64,000 bases of DNA from Kitasatospora sp. NA04385 (GTDB lineage Bacteria > Actinomycetota > Actinomycetes > Streptomycetales > Streptomycetaceae). The notes under the pieces were generated by a model. It was given only the letters and a program-made list of their open reading frames with translations. It ran no database searches and was not told the DNA's origin. Position 1 is the first letter of the stretch, and every line of letters starts with the position of its first letter. Below are positions 37,269 through 48,565 of the stretch, in pieces. The position numbers and the translations under genes were made by a program. The DNA is taken from positions 2,565,951 to 2,629,950 of the forward strand of contig NZ_CP054919.1 of assembly GCF_013364235.1 (NCBI RefSeq), given 5' to 3'.

Positions 37269-38222
37269 CTACTTCAGGGTGGCCGAGGTCAGGCCCGCCT
37301 GGACCTGGCGCTGGAAGGACAGGTACACCACCAGCACCGGCAGCATCGCGATCGTCATGCCGGCGAACAGGCCGGGGAAGTCGCTGGCGTAGCCGGACTG
37401 CTGGGCCAGGTTCATCAGGCCCTGGGCCAGCATCGAGCGGTCCGGGTCACCGCTGCTCTGCTGCTGCATCAGGGTCAGCGGCAGCAGGTACTGGTTCCAC
37501 TGGCCGAGCACGTTGAAGATGAACACGCTGATCAGGCCGGACTTCGCCATCGGCACCATGACCTGGAAGAACGCCCGGCTGTGCGAGCAGCCGTCGATCA
37601 TCGCGGCCTCGTGGACGGCGCTGGGCAGCGACCGGAAGAACGAGTGCAGGAAGAACACGGTGAACGGCAGCGAGTAGGCCGTGTACACCAGGATCAGGCC
37701 GGCGTACTGGTTCAGGCCCAGCCACGGGATGACGGTGCCGAGGTTCTTCATCATGAAGAACAGCGGGACGAGCGCCAGGTAGACCGGGAACATCGCGCCG
37801 GCCACGAAGAAGTAGTAGATGACCCGGTTGCCGCGGAACTCGTAGCGGGCCAGCACGTAGGCGGCCATCGAGCCGAGCAGCATGGTCAGGGTGAGCGACC
37901 CCGCCAGCACGATCACGGTGCTGATGAAGAAGTCGCCGATGCCCTTGTCCCAGGCGCGGGTGAAGGCGTCGAAGCCCCAGTGCGAGGGCCAGCTCCAGGC
38001 GCTGTCGCCGATCTCGGTGTTGTTCTTGAACGAGCCGAGGACGATCCAGATCAGCGGGACGATGATCAGCACGGCCCACAGGGCCAGGAAGCCGTGCGAG
38101 AAGACGTTGAGGACTCCCCCGCCGTCGGCGAAGCGCTGCGCCTTGCCGGACGTGCGCGGCTTGTCGTTCCCGCCGCTGCGCTGGGCCGGGATGCCGGTGG
38201 TCGCGTCGGTGTTGGTGCTCAT
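37269..38222 (-). CDS. ngcG: Chitin-sugar ABC transporter permease, NgcG-like
   Basis: A 317-aa MalG-type permease with six membrane helices. The conserved cytoplasmic EAA loop reads EAAMIDGCSHSRAFFQVMVPMAKSG (EAA-X3-G). It pairs with the upstream NgcF-like permease, and both would couple to a shared ATPase such as MsiK encoded elsewhere, since no ATPase gene is present here. The N-terminus has about 45 disordered residues before the first helix. The start is ATG 38220-38222, 10 bp after ngcF. It is the last gene of ngcEFG and ends 10 bp from the convergent pepN stop without a visible terminator. Confidence 0.88.
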   Translation of the reverse strand: MSTNTDATTGIPAQRSGGNDKPRTSGKAQRFADGGGVLNVFSHGFLALWAVLIIVPLIWIVLGSFKNNTEIGDSAWSWPSHWGFDAFTRAWDKGIGDFFISTVIVLAGSLTLTMLLGSMAAYVLARYEFRGNRVIYYFFVAGAMFPVYLALVPLFFMMKNLGTVIPWLGLNQYAGLILVYTAYSLPFTVFFLHSFFRSLPSAVHEAAMIDGCSHSRAFFQVMVPMAKSGLISVFIFNVLGQWNQYLLPLTLMQQQSSGDPDRSMLAQGLMNLAQQSGYASDFPGLFAGMTIAMLPVLVVYLSFQRQVQAGLTSATLK

Positions 38223-38232
38223 GCCGGGAACC

Positions 38233-39165
38233 TCAGAACTCGATCTTCTCGCGCCGGGTGACCCGGAGCGAGACGACGGACAGGACCAGGGTGATGAAGA
38301 AGATCACCACACCCATGGCGCAGGCGTAGCCGGCCTTGCCGTAGGTGATGAAGTTGCGCATCAGCAAGGTCGCCATGATCTCGCTGTGGTGGTCCGGGCC
38401 ACCGCCGTAGTACGCGCCGGGGGTCATGGTGGAGACCAGGGCGAAGGCGTCCATCGCGGCGATCGCGAGGTAGACCCAGGCGGTCTGGATGCTCTCCCAG
38501 AGCAGCGGCAGCGTGATCTTGAAGAAGGTGGTGCCGCGCTTGGCGCCGTCCAGCAGGGCGGCCTCGTAGATGTCCTTCGGGATGCTCTGCATGGCGGCCG
38601 AGAACAGCACCAGGTAGAAGCCGACGCCGGACCAGATGATCACGCCCATGACGCACCACAGGCCGAAGGTCGGGTTGGACGCGAAGTCCCAGGGGTGGTT
38701 CTCGTCGACGATGCCGAGCCCGATCAGGACGCCGTTGAGCAGGCCGCCCTTGTCGGTCCGGTACACGCCCTGGAACAGCACCGACAGGATGGCGACCGAC
38801 AGCACCTGCGGGAAGAAGAAGACGACCTTGTAGAAGGCCGAACCGCGCACGCCCTGCACGCCGCCGGTGCCGCTCTTGCCGCCCACGTTGAGCATGAAGG
38901 CGAAGAACAGCGCCAGCAGGATGGTGGCCAGCGGCAGCACGATCAGCAGCAGCAGGTTGTGCTGGAGCGCGTCGAGGAAGGCGCTGTCCTGGAAGAGCTT
39001 GGTGTAGTTGTCCAGCCCGATGAAGTTCATGTCGGGCGAGGCGCCGGACCAGTCGGTCAGCGAGTAGCCGAAGGTCTGCAGGTAGGGCCAGATGACCAGG
39101 GCGATGTACAGCACGACGGGAACCACGAGGAACCCGAAGATGAAGGGTGTTTTACGGTGTCGCAT
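38233..39165 (-). CDS. ngcF: Chitin-sugar ABC transporter permease, NgcF-like
   Basis: A 310-aa MalF-type permease with six membrane helices, starting MRHRKTPFIFGFLVVPVVLYIALVIWPYLQTF. The EAA loop is EAALLDGAKRGTTFFKITLPLLWES. It is the central gene of the ngcEFG order (binding protein, permease, permease), which imports N-acetylglucosamine and N,N'-diacetylchitobiose in streptomycetes. The ATG is at 39163-39165. It is preceded by a 28-nt perfect palindrome in the 127-bp gap after ngcE, which probably lowers permease transcript relative to the binding protein. Confidence 0.89.
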   Translation of the reverse strand: MRHRKTPFIFGFLVVPVVLYIALVIWPYLQTFGYSLTDWSGASPDMNFIGLDNYTKLFQDSAFLDALQHNLLLLIVLPLATILLALFFAFMLNVGGKSGTGGVQGVRGSAFYKVVFFFPQVLSVAILSVLFQGVYRTDKGGLLNGVLIGLGIVDENHPWDFASNPTFGLWCVMGVIIWSGVGFYLVLFSAAMQSIPKDIYEAALLDGAKRGTTFFKITLPLLWESIQTAWVYLAIAAMDAFALVSTMTPGAYYGGGPDHHSEIMATLLMRNFITYGKAGYACAMGVVIFFITLVLSVVSLRVTRREKIEF

Positions 39166-39232
39166 GGGAGCTGCTCCTGTCCGCCGACAGCCTGTGGTCA
39201 GACAGGCCTGGAACTGCGGTATCGCGTGGAAC

Positions 39233-39260
39233 GGCCGGGGCCCGCGCGCGGGCCCCGGCC
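39233..39260. terminator. Intercistronic palindrome between ngcE and ngcF
   Basis: A 28-nt perfect palindrome (GGCCGGGGCCCGCG followed by its reverse complement). In the RNA it forms a stable hairpin 33 bp after the ngcE stop, a typical partial terminator or mRNA-stabilising element in binding-protein-dependent operons. Confidence 0.8.
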
Positions 39261-39292
39261 TTGCGGTGACAAGCCGTCGGCCTGCTGGGGTG

Positions 39293-40690
39293 TCAGACCT
39301 TCTTGGAGGTCGCGGCCTTGCCGCGGGAGACCCACTCCGCCGGGGAGATGCGCTTGTTGACCAGCTCGTTGGTGGCGTTCTCGACCTCGGCGTCGAACGC
39401 GGTCTGCAGGTCCTGGAAGCTGAAGTTGAAGGTGACGTCGCCGGCCGCCGTGACCGCCGCGGCCGAGGACTTGGTGCCCGGCTTGAGCGGGACGTCCGCG
39501 TTGACGCCGTCCTTCAGGACGGTGAGCGAGTTCGCGGTGGCCACGAACTTCGAGGAACCGTCCTTGGTCAGCATCATGCGCAGGAACTCGAGGCCGCCGG
39601 CCTTGTTCTTGGCCTTGCTCGGGACCATGAACGGCTCGCCGGCGCCGGCCCACAGGGCGGTGGCGGGCAGCTTGTCGTTCGGCAGCGACGGGATGGGCAG
39701 GAAGGCCATGTCGAAGTCGGCCGGGGTGGAGGCCAGCATCTCGTTCTCCAGCCAGGAGCCGGACGGGATGAAGGCGGCCTTGCCCTGGCACCAGGCGGTC
39801 TGCGACTCGGTGTGGGTCATGCCGTTGGTGCCGGGGAGGAGGAAGTCGCCCTCCATGATCTTGTTGAACGCGGTGACGCCGGCCAGCACCGCCGGGTCGT
39901 CCCAGGCCGTCGCGTCACAGGCGTTGATCTTCTTGACCAGGTCCAGGCCGCCCTGCTTGGCGATCAGGCTGAAGATGACGTAGTTCGCGTAGTAGGGGTA
40001 CTTGCCCTGGTGCGCGAAGGGGGCGATGCCCGCGGCCTTGATGGTGCCGCAGAGGGTGATGAACTCGTCCCAGGTCTTCGGCGGGGTCCAGCCCTTCTCC
40101 TTGAAGAGCTTGGCGGAGTACCACAGGCCGAACACGGTGTAGACGTAGTTCAGCGAGTACATCTTGCCGTTGATGGTGCCCTGCTCGACGGTGCCGGGCA
40201 GCAGGACGTCGCGGATCTTCTTGGTCGGGTCGTCCAGGTAAGGGGCGTCCAGCAGGACCGTCAGGTCGGTCAGCTGGTCGGCGCTGACCAGGACGTCCGC
40301 CTTCATGGCCTGGGCACCGGAGTTGTCGAAGACGTCCGGCGGGCTGCCGGCGTTGAAGCGCGGCTGCAGCTTGCCGCTGATCTCCTGGGTGCCCAGGTGG
40401 GAGACGTTGGCACCGGCGTACGCCTTCTTGTAGGCGTCCTCGAAGACCTTGGCGTAGTCGTCGCCGTAGCCGCCCTTGAAGATCACGACGTCGAGCGCGT
40501 CGCTGGCCTTCACGCCGAACGGGTTCTTGTTGTCGCTGCCGAGCGTCGGGGAGGCACCCGACTTGCTGTCACTGCTGCCGGAACCGCCGGCGCAGGCCGC
40601 GAGCAGCGAGGTGCCGCCCGCCGCGAGGACGGTGATCGCGGCCGCGCGCTTGAACAGGTCGCGACGGTTGTACTCAGTTGCAGAGCCCAT
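39293..40690 (-). CDS. ngcE: N-acetylglucosamine/chitobiose-binding lipoprotein, NgcE-like
   Basis: A 465-aa extracytoplasmic solute-binding protein. The N-terminus MGSATEYNRRDLFKRAAAI has a twin-arginine motif, and LLAACAGG is a lipobox, so it is a Tat-exported lipoprotein. The body matches the NgcE subfamily (TIGR03851): ALDVVIFKGGYGDDYAK, LQPRFNAGSPPDVFDNSGAQ, NGKMYSLNYVYTVFGLWYS and TESQTAWCQGKAAFIPSGSWLENE. Substrates in characterised relatives are N-acetylglucosamine and diacetylchitobiose. Start ATG 40688-40690. A dre-like site overlaps the presumed -10 about 120 bp upstream. It lies just downstream of a GH18 chitinase gene on the same strand, linking degradation with uptake. Confidence 0.92.
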   Translation of the reverse strand: MGSATEYNRRDLFKRAAAITVLAAGGTSLLAACAGGSGSSDSKSGASPTLGSDNKNPFGVKASDALDVVIFKGGYGDDYAKVFEDAYKKAYAGANVSHLGTQEISGKLQPRFNAGSPPDVFDNSGAQAMKADVLVSADQLTDLTVLLDAPYLDDPTKKIRDVLLPGTVEQGTINGKMYSLNYVYTVFGLWYSAKLFKEKGWTPPKTWDEFITLCGTIKAAGIAPFAHQGKYPYYANYVIFSLIAKQGGLDLVKKINACDATAWDDPAVLAGVTAFNKIMEGDFLLPGTNGMTHTESQTAWCQGKAAFIPSGSWLENEMLASTPADFDMAFLPIPSLPNDKLPATALWAGAGEPFMVPSKAKNKAGGLEFLRMMLTKDGSSKFVATANSLTVLKDGVNADVPLKPGTKSSAAAVTAAGDVTFNFSFQDLQTAFDAEVENATNELVNKRISPAEWVSRGKAATSKKV

Positions 40691-40810
40691 GAGTGCCCTA
40701 ACCCCTCAGTTCCAGAAGAAGTGGACCTGAGCTGACGAAGCGTCAACTCCCGTGGCCCGGAAGGTGCCCAGCGGCGAAGGTGCCGGTCAGAGGCGGTGTG
40801 ATGATGCTGC

Positions 40811-40826
40811 AAAGGTATAGTCCACT
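40811..40826 (-). promoter_or_regulatory. DasR-type (dre-like) site before ngcE
   Basis: AAAGGTATAGTCCACT (plus strand) fits the DasR consensus ACTGGTCTAGACCACT at 12 of 16 positions. On the minus strand it contains a TATACC hexamer that could be the -10, so DasR would block RNA polymerase directly. Confidence 0.7.
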
Positions 40827-40987
40827 GTTCACCCAGCGGCAATAGTCAGCGGGTCCGATAACAAACCTGACGGTCGAACCGTTGTCCGCGATGCAGCATG
40901 TGCAATGTGCAGGAACCCTGCTTATTGCGTGTCCGCGCCAGGCATGGACCGAAATCTAGCGCGAACGTGTTCGTTTGGACATAGAAA

Positions 40988-41039
40988 CGCGCAGCTTCGC
41001 GCATCATGGTCATCGAACCGTGATGCGCGAAGCCGCGCG
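40988..41039 (-). terminator. Terminator of chitinase 2
   Basis: Two 19-nt arms (40988-41006 and 41021-41039; TTCGCGCATCA pairing with TGATGCGCGAA at the loop side) with one mismatch and a 14-nt loop. A TTTCTA run follows on the minus strand. Confidence 0.82.
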
Positions 41040-41061
41040 CGGTACTGCGGCCGACCCGGGG

Positions 41062-42393
<1,332 letters not shown>

Positions 42394-42420
42394 TCCGTGA
42401 ATCTCTCCGATTCAGCGTCA

Positions 42421-42436
42421 ATTGGTATGGACCATG
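42421..42436 (-). promoter_or_regulatory. DasR-type (dre-like) site 1 before chitinase 2
   Basis: ATTGGTATGGACCATG agrees with ACTGGTCTAGACCACT at 11 of 16 positions, centred about 35 bp before the start codon. Confidence 0.65.
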
Positions 42437-42444
42437 TGCTGTGG

Positions 42445-42460
42445 AGAGGTTTAGTCCACC
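42445..42460 (-). promoter_or_regulatory. DasR-type (dre-like) site 2 before chitinase 2
   Basis: AGAGGTTTAGTCCACC agrees with the consensus at 10 of 16 positions and begins 24 bp after site 1. On the minus strand it shares GTGGACTA(A/T)ACCT with the ngcE site. Confidence 0.6.
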
Positions 42461-42509
42461 CGGCGGTGCCCGCACAAGGGGAACGGCAGGATCCGTGCCG
42501 GGGAACGGC

Positions 42510-42547
42510 GAGGGCCGCACCGCCCCTCACGGGACGGTGCGGCCCTC
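42510..42547 (-). terminator. acnA terminator
   Basis: A perfect 13-bp stem (GAGGGCCGCACCG and its complement) with a 12-nt loop, 14 bp after the acnA stop. Confidence 0.88.
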
Positions 42548-42560
42548 ACCCGGTGCCCGG

Positions 42561-45206
<2,646 letters not shown>

Positions 45207-45235
45207 GACTGACTCCTTCTTGGTCCACCCGGTGA

Positions 45236-45254
45236 TAAGGTAAGCCTCAGCTAA
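45236..45254 (-). promoter_or_regulatory. Iron-box-like (DmdR/IdeR) site before acnA
   Basis: TAAGGTAAGCCTCAGCTAA matches the consensus TTAGGTTAGGCTAACCTAA at 14 of 19 positions. A second, overlapping frame (TAAGCCTCAGCTAACCTGA, 45241-45259) matches at 13 of 19, as in double-dimer DtxR-family sites. It lies 30 bp before the acnA start. Confidence 0.6.
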
Positions 45255-45309
45255 CCTGACTGCCGCCGCTTACCGAGCCGATGATGGAAGGCCTGCGCCT
45301 CTCGACAAG

Positions 45310-45327
45310 TATCTTGACGTCAAGATA
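45310..45327. promoter_or_regulatory. 18-bp perfect palindrome, operator 1 of the acnA region
   Basis: TATCTTGACGTCAAGATA, a perfect palindrome about 104 bp before acnA. It is of MarR-family operator type; TamR, which controls aconitase in S. coelicolor, is a natural candidate (inference). Confidence 0.75.
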
Positions 45328-45344
45328 AAGCGTAACGCGGAATG

Positions 45345-45362
45345 TATCTCGATGTCGAGATA
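45345..45362. promoter_or_regulatory. 18-bp perfect palindrome, operator 2 of the acnA region
   Basis: TATCTCGATGTCGAGATA differs from operator 1 in its middle bases but shares TATCT-GA-GTC-AGATA. The centre-to-centre distance is 35 bp. Confidence 0.75.
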
Positions 45363-45562
45363 AACCATAGTGCATGGGCTCCACCCGCACTCCACCGGCT
45401 CGTCCCGCCGCGTCGCCGCGTCGCCGCGGCCTTCCCACCAGGGTGCACCTCCCCGCCCCCGCGAGCACCCGAACGGGCCGCGGCCGGAGCGGGCGGCCCG
45501 CGCCGTGCACCGGCCGCGGGCCGGTTGTAACGGAACCGGCCGGCCCGCGCGTCCTGTCCTTC

Positions 45563-45604
45563 GGGTAGGTGTCGGTAGGCGCCGGGTAGGTGTCGGTAGG
45601 CGCC
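45563..45604. repeat. Perfect tandem duplication of 21 bp
   Basis: Two adjacent copies of GGGTAGGTGTCGGTAGGCGC plus a final C (45563-45583 and 45584-45604), followed by a partial third copy. It lies in the leader of the sigma factor gene, 48 bp before its start. Confidence 0.9.
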
Positions 45605-45651
45605 GGGCGGGTGTGACGGGGCCGGGACGGCGGACGACGACGGGGGCGCGG

Positions 45652-46173
45652 ATGGCGGTGGGACGGCGCAGGGCGGCCGAGGAGCGGCGCGAGTTCGAGG
45701 AGTTCGCGCACACCCGGGGCGCCGCGCTGTTCCGCACCGCGCTGCTGCTGTGCGGCGACTGGCACCTCGCCGAGGACCTCACCCAGACCGCCCTCGCCCG
45801 GATCTACGCCTCCTGGAACCGGGTGAAGCACGCCGAGAGCCCCGCCGCGTACGCCCGCACCGTGCTGGTCCGCTGCTACCTCTCGCACCGCAGGCTCCGC
45901 CGCAGCACCGAACTGCCGGTGCTGGACAGCGTCCCCGAGCAGGCCGCCCCCGACCACGACCCCGCGCTGCGGGTCGCCCTGCTCGCCGCGCTCGCCGAAC
46001 TGCCGCCCAAGGACCGGGCCGTGCTCGTGCTGCGCTACTGGGAGGACCGGAGCGTCGACGAGACCGCCGCCGAACTCCAGCTCTCCCCCGGCACCGTCCG
46101 GGTCCGCGCCCTGCGCGCGCTGACCAGACTGCGCCGCCAGCTCGCCCCGCACCTGGACAGCCTGGTGCCGTGA
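45652..46173 (+). CDS. SigE-family (ECF-type) RNA polymerase sigma factor
   Basis: A 173-aa extracytoplasmic-function-type sigma factor. Region 2 runs FEEFAHTRGAALFRTALLLCGDWHLAEDLTQTALARIYASW; region 4 is ALAELPPKDRAVLVLRYWEDRSVDETAAELQLSPGTVRVRALRALTRLRRQL. The pattern matches the actinobacterial SigE family (SIG41-like). ATG 45652-45654 follows GGGGGC; the frame is open upstream over the tandem repeat but looks non-coding. The next gene, a membrane protein that would be the expected partner, is broken by a frameshift. Which promoters this factor reads is unknown. Confidence 0.9.
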   Translation: MAVGRRRAAEERREFEEFAHTRGAALFRTALLLCGDWHLAEDLTQTALARIYASWNRVKHAESPAAYARTVLVRCYLSHRRLRRSTELPVLDSVPEQAAPDHDPALRVALLAALAELPPKDRAVLVLRYWEDRSVDETAAELQLSPGTVRVRALRALTRLRRQLAPHLDSLVP

Positions 46174-46187
46174 CCGACCGCCCGCCC

Positions 46188-46265
46188 GGTGCCGCTGCCC
46201 GGCCCTGCCCCTCTCCTTGCCCCCGCCCTTTCCCCTGCTCCCGCCCCTCTCCCTGTCCCTCCGCA
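46188..46265 (+). repeat. Pyrimidine-rich tract
   Basis: About 75 nt made almost only of C and T (for example CCCCTCTCCTTGCCCCC), between the sigma factor stop and the next start. Strand-asymmetric low complexity; no hairpin. Confidence 0.6.
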
Positions 46266-46310
46266 CCGTCCCGCGTCCGTGGCGGCCGTCAGAAAGCGAG
46301 ATACCTCCCG

Positions 46311-47224
46311 ATGCCCGAGCAGGAGCTCAGCGACGTCTTCGTGCGGGCGGTCGGCGACAGCGTGCCCGACCTCGGCCTGCTGGTCGCCGGGGCCACCGCC
46401 GAGGGGCGGAGCATCCGGGTGCGGCGGCGGCTCGCGTTCACCGGGGCGGTCGCCGCCGTCGCCGTGCTGGCCGTCGGCGGCGGGCTGCTGCTGCGCCCCG
46501 CCCGCCCCCGCCCGCCGTGTCGGCCGCCGTGTCGGCCGCCGCCCCCGGGGCGGGCCCCGGCGTCGCGTCGGCCACCCTCCCGCCCGCCCCGGACCGGGAC
46601 CTCGTGCTCGACACCGTGGAGAAGTTCGCCCCGGCGGACCTGCCCAGGGGCACGTGGGAGGTCGACGGCGCGGACACCCGGGGCAGGCCGGGGGGCGCGC
46701 CCGAGGTCTCGGTCCTGATCCGGTTCCGCGACGCCTCCGGGGCGGACGCCGGAACGGTCGAGGTGCTCGCCCAACGCGCCCCCGGGTCCCTGGGGCTGGC
46801 GCGCACGGAATGCGGCGAGGGGCCGACCGCGGGCGGCTGCGAGCTCAGCGGGGACAAGGACTTCGACACCGTGGCGGTCGCCCGCCCCGCCGAGGCCGAC
46901 CGCCCGGTCAGCTACCGGGCGGACCTGCTGGACCACGACGGACTGCGGATCGTCGTGACGTGCACGGGGCGGGCGGGCGGCGTCCCGCCGCTGGAGCAGA
47001 CCGACGTCGGCAAACTCGCGGTGGTCCTGCGCCAGAACCTCTTCCGCTCCGAGGACCCGGCCGAGGTGCTCGCCCGGAAGGAGGCCGCCGCGAACGCCGA
47101 GTCCCCGCCCGCGTCCCCCGAACCCACCCTCACCCGGCCGGCGGGCGGCACCGCCGGTGCCGGTGCCGGCGGTACTGACGGCTCCGGCGGTTCCGGCGGC
47201 GCCTGGAACGGCTCGGGCCGGTAG
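46311..47224 (+). pseudogene. Frameshifted single-pass membrane protein downstream of the sigma factor
   Basis: ATG 46311 opens a frame reading MPEQELSDVFVRAVGDSVPDLGLLVAG, then RRRLAFTGAVAAVAVLAVGGGLLLRPA (one membrane helix). After about 46500 this frame turns to low-quality Pro/Arg sequence, while the frame shifted by one base continues sensibly: VSAAVSAAAPGAGPGVASATLPPAPDRDLVLDTVEKFAPADL... to a stop at 47224, with the two Cys of an outer domain (TECGEG, GGCELSG). The join lies in a C/G run at about 46495-46545 and fits a 1-nt deletion. Repaired, it would be a cytoplasmic N-terminus, one helix and an outer domain, a likely partner of the sigma factor. It may be a true pseudogene or a sequencing error. 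Confidence 0.72.
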
Positions 47225-47264
47225 CGGGCGGACCCCGGTGGCGGGGCGGTGGAGGCGGGCGGGC

Positions 47265-47270
47265 TACCGT
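47265..47270 (+). promoter_or_regulatory. -10-like hexamer for the leaderless PIN gene
   Basis: TACCGT ends 6 nt before the GTG start, with no ribosome binding site between. Confidence 0.5.
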
Positions 47271-47276
47271 GGGCGG

Positions 47277-47681
47277 GTGATCGTGGTGGACGCTTCCGCA
47301 GTGGTGCTGTCGCTCTCCGACCGGGGGCCCCGGGGCGACGCCGCCCGGGCCGCGCTGGCCGCCGACCCCGAGTGGGTGGCGCCCGAGCACGTGGTGATCG
47401 AGGTGATGCAGTCGCTGCGCGGCCTGTACCTCGCCAAGCAGCTGACGGCCGACGAGGTCGCCGAACTCACCCTCCGACTGCCGGAGTTGGCCATCCGCAA
47501 GGTGGAGGTCGCCCCGCTGCTCGGCCGGATCTGGGAGCTCAAGGACAACCTGACCCCGGACGACGCCGCCTACGTCGCGGTCGCCGAGCGCTACGGCGCC
47601 CCGCTGGTCACCGCCGACCTGCGCCTGATGCGCGCCAGCGGGCCGCGCTGCGAGATCCGCGGCATCACGGCGACGGGCTGA
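47277..47681 (+). CDS. PIN domain nuclease (VapC-like), no antitoxin gene visible
   Basis: A 134-aa PIN-domain protein starting MIVVDASAVVLSL, where the Asp is the first metal ligand. Further acidic residues expected in the fold are Glu in HVVIEVMQSL, Asp-Asp in LTPDDAAYVAVAERYG and Asp in LVTADLRLM. The layout is that of VapC toxins, Mg2+-dependent RNases that cut tRNA or rRNA. GTG 47277 has no ribosome binding site, but TACCGT lies just upstream, so the mRNA is probably leaderless. The upstream gene is the frameshifted membrane protein and the downstream one a SodC-like protein; no VapB-like gene is adjacent, making it an orphan. Confidence 0.85.
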   Translation: MIVVDASAVVLSLSDRGPRGDAARAALAADPEWVAPEHVVIEVMQSLRGLYLAKQLTADEVAELTLRLPELAIRKVEVAPLLGRIWELKDNLTPDDAAYVAVAERYGAPLVTADLRLMRASGPRCEIRGITATG

Positions 47682-47875
47682 CCCGCACCGCACGGGCCGG
47701 CGTCGCACGGACCAGCGCCGCGTCGCCACCGGTCGGGGGCGCCGGGCCGGACGCCGTTCGAACCCGGTTCCCGTACGGGTGACTGCGGGCGGCGGTGCGG
47801 CACGGCGGCGTGCGCGGCGGTGCGGGGGCGGCCACCGTGTCGGGTGTTCCCTGACGGTCCGTCGGAAGGTCCGCG

Positions 47876-48430
47876 ATGCCCCTGTCCTCCGCTGCCGGTG
47901 CGCTGATGGTGCCGCTCGCCCTGCTGCCGATCGGCCCGCCCGGCGCCCAGGGCCCGGCGGGTCCCGCCGGGCCGACCGCTCCGAAGGCCGGCCCGGTGGT
48001 GGACGCCCGGTTCGACCGGGCGGACGGCTTCGTCCCGGCGCGGGCGATCACCCACGCGCCCGACCTGGTGCCGTACGGCTCGCAGGTGCGGGTCACGGTC
48101 GGCCGGGCGGCCGGGCGCACCTCCGTCACGGTGGAACTCGCCGGGGTGGCCGACCGGCACGAGTTCCCGGCGCACGTGCACACCGGGCGCTGCGGCTCCG
48201 ACCCGGCGTCCTCCGGTCCGCACTACCAGCAGGTGGCGGGGGCGGACGCGGCCGACAACGAGGTGCGGATGACGGTGCGCACCGGCCCGGACGGGACCGG
48301 GTCCGCCTCGGCGACCGTCCCCTGGGAGTTCCGGCCCGGCGAGGCGCACTCGCTGGTGCTGCACGCGGGCACCCCCGCCGGACCGCACGCCGCGGCCGAC
48401 CGGGCGGCCTGCGTGGACGTCGACTTCTGA
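47876..48430 (+). CDS. Cu-only superoxide dismutase-like (SodC family) protein
   Basis: A 184-aa protein with the SodC beta-barrel pattern. The four copper-ligand positions are present: His100 and His102 (FPAHVHTGRCG), His116 (SGPHYQQ) and His163 (LVLHAG); Cys106 and Cys179 can form the usual disulfide. The zinc loop with its His/Asp ligands is missing, because NEVRMTV follows soon after His116. This resembles Cu-only SodC proteins. The N-terminus (MPLSSAAGALMVPLALLPIGPPGAQG) is hydrophobic, followed by a collagen-like GPAGPAGP stretch, but lacks the basic residues of a normal signal peptide. ATG 47876 follows GGAAGG. Activity is not proven by sequence. Confidence 0.8.
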   Translation: MPLSSAAGALMVPLALLPIGPPGAQGPAGPAGPTAPKAGPVVDARFDRADGFVPARAITHAPDLVPYGSQVRVTVGRAAGRTSVTVELAGVADRHEFPAHVHTGRCGSDPASSGPHYQQVAGADAADNEVRMTVRTGPDGTGSASATVPWEFRPGEAHSLVLHAGTPAGPHAAADRAACVDVDF

Positions 48431-48484
48431 GACCCGCCGGAGCCGTCCGACCCGGGCACCCGGGCTCCCGGGCACCTGGACGTC

Positions 48485-48530
48485 CGAACGCCCGGACGCC
48501 CGCCGGGCTGGTGCGTCCGGCGGGCGTTCG
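48485..48530 (-). terminator. argF terminator
   Basis: An imperfect inverted repeat with outer arms CGAACGCCC (48485 on) and GGGCGTTCG (to 48530) and inner GGACGC/GCGTCC pairing, about 35 bp after the argF stop. Confidence 0.65.
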
Positions 48531-48565
48531 GGGGAGCGGGCGTTCGGGTGGAGCGGGTGCGGCGG

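Noticed and set aside
37269-39165. Maltose- or xylose-type transporter assignment for the ABC permeases
   Set aside because: The binding protein next to them has the NgcE pattern, with a Tat lipoprotein signal and a linked chitinase, which points to chitin sugars.
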